DNA of 64,000 nucleotides. It comes from Vulcanisaeta souniana JCM 11219 (GTDB lineage: Archaea > Thermoproteota > Thermoprotei > Thermoproteales > Thermocladiaceae). Location of the stretch: positions 1,697,056 to 1,761,055 of the forward strand of contig NZ_AP026830.1 in NCBI RefSeq assembly GCF_026000775.1, written 5' to 3'. Shown piece by piece: positions 59,907-64,000 of the stretch. The translations under genes and the position numbers were made by a program. Under the pieces are notes generated by a model, which saw only the letters and a list, made by a program, of their open reading frames with translations, was not told where the DNA came from and made no database searches. Numbering within the stretch: the stretch's first letter is position 1; the number at the start of each line of letters is the position of its first letter.

Positions 59907-60036
59907 TTCCACCTCGCCCATAACCCTTTTGGTAGGGTTATGGGATCATGGGTGGCGGTCGAGCCCAACGGCACGGGGCTCCCATCTACGCTTGACCCGC
60001 CTAGGCTTGGAGCATTGCTCCCATCGCCTAGGCGGG
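59851..60036 (-). ncRNA. omegaRNA (reRNA)-like structured region at the tnpB 3' end
   Basis: On the minus strand the 3' part of tnpB and the element's right end contain strong hairpins. One has 11-bp arms CCCGCCTAGGC (59996-60006) and GCCTAGGCGGG (60026-60036) around an inner GGAGCATTGCTCC. One has CATAACCC/GGGTTATG arms near 59920-59942. A terminal 11-bp stem is formed by 59851-59861 and 59896-59906. This is where TnpB guide RNAs are made in known IS605/IS607 elements, with the guide taken from the flank beyond the end. The 5' limit is not defined by sequence alone. Confidence 0.6.
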
Positions 60037-61153
60037 CTCGAAGAAGGAGATTCCAACAAGCAACTGCGTCACGGTGCCATAGCTCACCACCTTTGCTACA
60101 CTTCCCAACCCTAGAGCTATTGCTATAGACAATTACGGCACTATGTATTGGGCATAATCTTGAGGTGTTCTTCGGGTCTACATAAATTATCGGTACACCA
60201 TACTCCTTTGCCTTCTCCTCAATAGCCTTCTGAACACCTCTAAACGAGGCTTGGAAAATCCTGTGCCTCAGTTGCTTATCCCCTATCCTCTTAATCATGT
60301 TACTAGCGGGCTTTTTACCTAGTTTCTCAAGAATAATAGCGTACCGCTTTTCATGAGCAAACCTAACAATTATGTTAGCGATCTTCCACCTTACATCATC
60401 CTTTCTCTTCCTCTCCTTGAGCCTCCCCATAATTCTCCTCTTAATCCTCGACGTCACCCCATAGAGCTTATCATACCTTTCCTGCATCCTTTTCCTACGG
60501 TAATAATAACCGAGAACGAGCTTCTCGGTATTGGTCTCAAAGAGATGGGCTACTCCATCAATAAGCACCGCTACATTGTTCTCATTAACATCAACAGGCA
60601 GATATCCACTAGGCTTATATTCTTCAACCTCCTTAACAAAGGTTAGATAAATTATGACCCTCCTATCTCTCCTGTCAAGCTTTATTTTAGCTTCAGAAGC
60701 TAGCCTCCACCCCCCATTGATGTATCTCCAGTACTGCTTGTGTGGCTCAATCTCTATTGTTACCCATCCCTTATGAGTCACCACCGCAATATAGGTCAAT
60801 CCATTGGGCTTCCAGAGGTGGTCGTCTAACCAAATACTAACACTTCTAACCTCTGGATACTCTTTCTCGGCTAATCCATGCTTCTTCAACTTCAGAAAGC
60901 TTCTAGCTCTAGTAGAAGCGTCTTGGCATGCAGTGTAGACGTAGTGCGATGGCAACTGTGGATAGAGGTTTCTCATCTCGCGGTACTTCAACGCCTTCAG
61001 CTTCGTAAAGCTCTTCACATCGTTTCTAACAGCAAACATCGTCAGCTGCTCAACCATGTTGCGGTACATACCTTCAAGCTCAACAAAAACATTGAACACC
61101 TTCCTCGGCAATGAAGTGCTTCTAACAATAACAGTTCTTGCCACTCTACTCAC
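59855..61153 (-). CDS. tnpB: TnpB RNA-guided nuclease of the IS607 element
   Basis: A 432-residue TnpB. RuvC-like acidic residues are in YLPVDVNENNVAVLI (Asp), AIILEKLGKKP (Glu) and ELWHRDAVACWNLLL (Asp). The zinc-finger insert is a variant: TSRLCPIHSAVIVYSNSSRV GKCSKGGE with CxxH and one later Cys, a form seen in archaeal TnpB branches. The N-terminal Arg-rich and wedge regions are complete. The C-terminal ~55 residues after WNLLLRA are Gly/Ser/Pro-rich and overlap the structured RNA region, so they may be dictated by the RNA. In the family, TnpB cuts DNA with an omegaRNA guide and helps the element persist. Confidence 0.9.
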   Translation of the reverse strand: MSRVARTVIVRSTSLPRKVFNVFVELEGMYRNMVEQLTMFAVRNDVKSFTKLKALKYREMRNLYPQLPSHYVYTACQDASTRARSFLKLKKHGLAEKEYPEVRSVSIWLDDHLWKPNGLTYIAVVTHKGWVTIEIEPHKQYWRYINGGWRLASEAKIKLDRRDRRVIIYLTFVKEVEEYKPSGYLPVDVNENNVAVLIDGVAHLFETNTEKLVLGYYYRRKRMQERYDKLYGVTSRIKRRIMGRLKERKRKDDVRWKIANIIVRFAHEKRYAIILEKLGKKPASNMIKRIGDKQLRHRIFQASFRGVQKAIEEKAKEYGVPIIYVDPKNTSRLCPIHSAVIVYSNSSRVGKCSKGGELWHRDAVACWNLLLRARLGDGSNAPSLGGSSVDGSPVPLGSTATHDPITLPKGLWARWKSLEVTLNNHKMPRTTL

Positions 61154-61784
61154 TCTTCTCCACCTCTTCTAGGAGCTTTTTGAAGCCTTCCACAAGCTTC
61201 TTTTTCCTGTGGCTCCTCATACCATAGAGCTTTCCAGCAAACGACGTTACAATTTCAATCAAGTCCTCTACGAGCTCTTGGTAAGCGTCTTTAGGCTCTT
61301 CACCAAAAACAACCTCTATTCTTGCACCGAACTGTCTGAAGAAGTGTTCGAGATACTCAAAACCAAATCTTGTGAGCCTATCCTTGTAGGTTACAACTAC
61401 AACATCTACCTTCCTGTTAACAACGTAGTTGAAAAGCTTCAGTAATCCTCTGCGATCAGTCTTGAGACCGCTGGCAACATCGCTTAGAATATCTATAATT
61501 CTGTATCCCTTGGCAGAGCAGTATTGTGTTAGATGCTGTATCTGCCTCTCTAAGTCGCTCCTCTGGTCTGAGGAACTAACACGAGCATAGATAACAGCCC
61601 TAACCTCTCCAGCCCCTGTCTTCCCTCCGAGAATACGTTCAACCTCAGAATAAGGTATTCTTATCCTACCGCTAGGAGTCCGCACAACATGTATTCTTCC
61701 CTCTGCTACCCACCTTTTGAAAGTCCTGTAGCTAATCCCAACAATTTCACAGAACTCCTTGGATTTTAACAACTTCTCTGACAT
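61146..61784 (-). CDS. tnpA: IS607 serine recombinase/transposase
   Basis: A 212-residue transposase. The N-terminal MerR/excisionase-like HTH (LKSKEFCEIVGISYRTFKRW, TPSGRIRIPYSEVERIL) is followed by the small serine recombinase domain with the nucleophile Ser in VIYARVSSSDQRSDLERQI. VASGLKTDRRGLLKL and VVVTYKDRLTRFGFEYLE follow, and a basic C-terminal helix. This fusion order is diagnostic for IS607. Its stop overlaps the TnpB start by 8 bases. Confidence 0.95.
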   Translation of the reverse strand: MSEKLLKSKEFCEIVGISYRTFKRWVAEGRIHVVRTPSGRIRIPYSEVERILGGKTGAGEVRAVIYARVSSSDQRSDLERQIQHLTQYCSAKGYRIIDILSDVASGLKTDRRGLLKLFNYVVNRKVDVVVVTYKDRLTRFGFEYLEHFFRQFGARIEVVFGEEPKDAYQELVEDLIEIVTSFAGKLYGMRSHRKKKLVEGFKKLLEEVEKSE

Positions 61785-61786
61785 TT

Positions 61787-61851
61787 GTCCCTAACTGTCA
61801 ACAAAATTCCTCAAAAGACCCTAATAAAGTTTTCTGCCCTCATTAAGGGAC
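61787..61851. repeat. left-end inverted repeat of the IS607 element
   Basis: GTCCCTAA (61787-61794) and TTAAGGGAC (61843-61851) form an imperfect inverted repeat upstream of tnpA. It uses the same GTCCCT core as the other end and has comparable spacing (65 against 56 bases). Confidence 0.7.
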
Positions 61852-61877
61852 AGACTGCGTTAGTCCCCCTTAATGTC

Positions 61878-62558
61878 CTATTCACCACCGAGTACTTGCA
61901 TGATCCTTACTATCTCGAAACCAGTGGTGTCATTACCAACTAAACCGCCATTATTGTTAACAACGAGACCGCTCCTCAGGAAACTCCTACCCCTGTTGAC
62001 AGTGCCTACACTGACAGGTAACCCGAAGTAATCCCTAACCTTCTTCACATCCTCGTCCTTAGCATCAGGACTTAGTAGAACGCCTCTGTCATTTGCCACA
62101 GCTATTGAGCCCACCAGGTATGTACCGCAGATCTCATCGATAATAACCTCGGTACCCAATGTATCCCTTATTAAATTAATGAATTCCTTCTCAATTATTG
62201 GCGACACAACGGTCTTTTTATTATTCGTTAGTATTAGGTTGGCGATTGCTGTATACCTTGTACGTATTACCGACACCCTGAACCCACCCTTTTCCAACTC
62301 ATTAATTTCCTCCTCAGTCACTATACTCGGTATCAATACGCCATTGTCATTACCCACGATGAAAATCCCGATCAATGGTGACTTTGCCAATGATGCCTTA
62401 ACTACCGTAGTACCCAGGGTATCCCTTATGGAATTAATCACCTTGTCTGGGACGTCCATGGGTACCACAGTGAATGCGTTATTTGTAAATATGTAGACGC
62501 CTATTGTTGAGGCCCCGTAAATACTTAATGGCGCCACTTCAAACCTACGCTTACTCAT
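61878..62558 (-). CDS. eif6: translation initiation factor 6 (aIF6)
   Basis: A 226-residue aIF6, which binds the large ribosomal subunit and blocks premature joining with the small one. The five-fold repeated pentein pattern is clear: repeated Ile/Val-Gly strands each ending in N-x-x-G-x-L (GNDNGVLIPSIVTEEE, ANDRGVLLSPDAKDED, VNNNGGLVGNDTTGFE), plus IRDTLGTTVV and IRDTLGTEVI. The IS607 element ends ~27 bases past its stop, so the gene is intact. Confidence 0.95.
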   Translation of the reverse strand: MSKRRFEVAPLSIYGASTIGVYIFTNNAFTVVPMDVPDKVINSIRDTLGTTVVKASLAKSPLIGIFIVGNDNGVLIPSIVTEEEINELEKGGFRVSVIRTRYTAIANLILTNNKKTVVSPIIEKEFINLIRDTLGTEVIIDEICGTYLVGSIAVANDRGVLLSPDAKDEDVKKVRDYFGLPVSVGTVNRGRSFLRSGLVVNNNGGLVGNDTTGFEIVRIMQVLGGE

Positions 62559-62598
62559 TCCTGGTCAGTATATTTACCCGTTTAATAACTATTATGGG

Positions 62599-64000
62599 TT
62601 AACCTATGTGCTGAGTCGGAAGATCTATGCCAACTTCCTTAACATACCTAAGGAGCATTGACTTAAGATTGCCCTCATCAATACCTGGAATCCTTATGTG
62701 GCTCCAGGGTAGTTCACTGTTAAGGGATTTCCATGAATATACATACCTACTAAGTAAACCCTCATACTTCCTAAGCAGCCTCCTCCAGGAACCCCTATCT
62801 AGGCTCGTTAATGACGCCTCAAATATCAAGTCGCTAATATCCCTGTCCCCGAGTGATAGTAATGCCTGAACCTTGGCATCAAACGCACTATATGTTGAGA
62901 ACCCGGTGTATGTATGTATTTCCCTCAAGGCCTTAACTCGGTCATTGATTACATCATCACCAGCCATGGGTAGCCATTGCAATGGTGTATGGGGTTTAGG
63001 TACCCATGGATTAACCGAGAGTGAGAACTTAATACCTAGCCTACGGAGCCTTAGTAATAGGTTGGTTATTGAATTTATATCATCATAAATTTCGCCGGGC
63101 AACCCAACCATGAAGTATAATTTTAAGTGATTAATACCAGCGTCTATCGCGTCCATGGCAACCCTGGCAATATCGTCATCTGAAAATCCCTTGCCCAACG
63201 CCCTCCTTAGTCTCTCGCTTGATTCTGGCGCTATTGTAAGGACCTTTTGACCGCCCCCCGCAATTAACCTAATGGCATCTCTATCCAATGAGTCAACGCG
63301 TAAAGACGGGGAGGAAACACTTAACCCTAGGTCATTTACGAGGAAATTCATTAACTCCTTAAAACCTGGGTGATCAGTTACGGAGAGACCCACCAACGTT
63401 ACCCCATTAACTAACTTCCTATCCCTATTTACATCCCTAAGAATTAAGTCCTTAATTGCAGTAACATCGGCAAATCTAACTGGTCTACTAACGAAACCCT
63501 CCATACAGAATAGGCAACTCCTCGGGCAACCCCTCATAACCTCAAGGACAGCTAGGTTATTAAATAATGATTTAGCGCCGCCGTAACTTAACTCAATTGC
63601 AGTATCATGAACCAATTTTATTGAGTATGATAAATCCCTTACGAAAGCCTTAGTTACGGTATGCTTACCAAGCGACGGGACGTAAAAACCCACTAAGTTA
63701 GCGTACTCCTCAATATTCTTACCATATTCCATATAATAATCAATGAGCGTAGGGATTAATACCTCGGCATCTCCAATGAGTATTATGTCAGCGAAGGACG
63801 ACATGGGTTCAGGATTTGCCATTAGTGTTGGCCCACCCATTACTATTAATGGGTCGTTGGCGGTCCTTTGAAAACCAAATGGATTTATACCACTTACCTC
63901 CATCATTTTTAATATACGTGGGTAATCAAGTTCATAATGCACAGAGAATATAACAATGTCAAAGTCCCTAAGTTGCTTTGTTATAGATCTACCGTCATTG
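62599..64000 (-). CDS. B12-binding radical SAM protein, 5' end beyond the window
   Basis: The minus-strand frame is open to base 64000, so the N-terminus lies outside. The visible part starts in a B12-binding-like domain (DFDIVIFSVHYELDYPRIL, MGGPTLMANPEPMSSFADII LIGDAE). The radical SAM domain follows, with EVMRGCPRSCLFCMEG (CxxxCxxC) and LTIAPESSERLRRALGKGF; KLYFMVGLPGE is the usual beta-strand six motif. The C-terminal region ends near 62599. The TIGR03960-type architecture fits. The reaction is unknown; family members methylate or rearrange unreactive carbons, or act in RNA or cofactor modification. Confidence 0.88.
   Translation of the reverse strand, partial: NDGRSITKQLRDFDIVIFSVHYELDYPRILKMMEVSGINPFGFQRTANDPLIVMGGPTLMANPEPMSSFADIILIGDAEVLIPTLIDYYMEYGKNIEEYANLVGFYVPSLGKHTVTKAFVRDLSYSIKLVHDTAIELSYGGAKSLFNNLAVLEVMRGCPRSCLFCMEGFVSRPVRFADVTAIKDLILRDVNRDRKLVNGVTLVGLSVTDHPGFKELMNFLVNDLGLSVSSPSLRVDSLDRDAIRLIAGGGQKVLTIAPESSERLRRALGKGFSDDDIARVAMDAIDAGINHLKLYFMVGLPGEIYDDINSITNLLLRLRRLGIKFSLSVNPWVPKPHTPLQWLPMAGDDVINDRVKALREIHTYTGFSTYSAFDAKVQALLSLGDRDISDLIFEASLTSLDRGSWRRLLRKYEGLLSRYVYSWKSLNSELPWSHIRIPGIDEGNLKSMLLRYVKEVGIDLPTQHIG

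Larger units (their letters stand above)
59851..61851 (-). mobile_element. IS607-family insertion sequence (~2.0 kb)
   Basis: The element contains tnpA (serine recombinase with MerR-like HTH) and tnpB on the minus strand, overlapping by 8 bases. The outer ends carry inverted GTCCCT[T]A-type motifs: GTCCCTAGAGG at 59851-59861 and TTAAGGGAC at 61843-61851. Each has an inner inverted partner (59896-59906 and 61787-61794). Exact cut points are uncertain by a few bases; no target duplication is expected for IS607. It sits between the convergent FAU-1 and aIF6 genes and interrupts neither. Both frames are intact, so it may be active. Confidence 0.85.

Noticed and set aside
1-64000. CRISPR arrays
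   Set aside because: No series of regularly spaced identical repeats was seen anywhere in the window; the only long exact repeat is the coding 183-bp pair.

Overview
The window is 64 kb of a thermophilic crenarchaeal chromosome, most probably a member of the Thermoproteales close to Vulcanisaeta or Caldivirga. The basis is gene content and style: TFS-like zinc ribbon, archaeal fructose-bisphosphate aldolase/phosphatase, aIF6, FAU-1 ribonuclease, family 5 uracil-DNA glycosylase, PaREP1 proteins, a thermopsin-like protease, AGG-rich codon use, a tRNA with an anticodon-loop intron, and many genes with a TATA-like box 24-30 bases before a start codon that lacks a leader. The genus is inference. 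Coding density is high, on both strands, with many 1-26 base overlaps.

Left end (1-4.9 kb): a decayed accessory zone. It holds a DNA methyltransferase gene that lost its catalytic middle, a gene fragment, an intact SDR dehydrogenase, and an ABC exporter in which both the ATPase and the permease carry a one-base frameshift. Next (5.0-10.9 kb) is a seven-gene sulfur/electron-transfer operon: DsrE-like, TusA-like, MvhD-like, two HdrA-type flavoproteins, a small winged-helix protein, and a fusion of an HdrC-type iron-sulfur domain to a six-helix membrane domain. The last parts match the QmoA/QmoB/QmoC layout, with the MvhD part split off and sulfur-carrier genes in front.

11-20 kb: a LysE-type exporter, a type II secretion F-type pilus platform protein beside a MinD/ParA ATPase, RNase HII, and a MoxR/DUF58/transglutaminase-like/DUF4129-like set. 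The transglutaminase-like member lacks its catalytic Cys. 20-31 kb: tandem acyl-CoA dehydrogenases that share a perfect 183-bp block, UDG, a PUA protein, TrpRS, dipeptidase, FBP aldolase/phosphatase, a cytosine-C5 methylase, a zinc-ribbon protein, a hydrolase, an unknown gene with an NTPase partner, and tRNA-Thr(UGU).

31-43 kb: an MFS exporter and a run of cell-surface genes: thermopsin-like protease, AIM24 protein, a stalked secreted protein, and a divergent four-gene block of two pilin-like proteins and two polytopic membrane proteins that I cannot assign to a known system. 43-58 kb is mostly metabolic and housekeeping: a dihydrolipoamide dehydrogenase-like enzyme, a RavA-like ATPase, a GT2 glycosyltransferase, aconitase, TIM, a phosphoesterase, another ParA ATPase and PaREP1. 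58-64 kb holds FAU-1, an IS607-family element (serine transposase plus TnpB, with recognisable ends and a structured omegaRNA-like 3' region) inserted between FAU-1 and aIF6, and a radical SAM/B12 protein that runs off the right edge.
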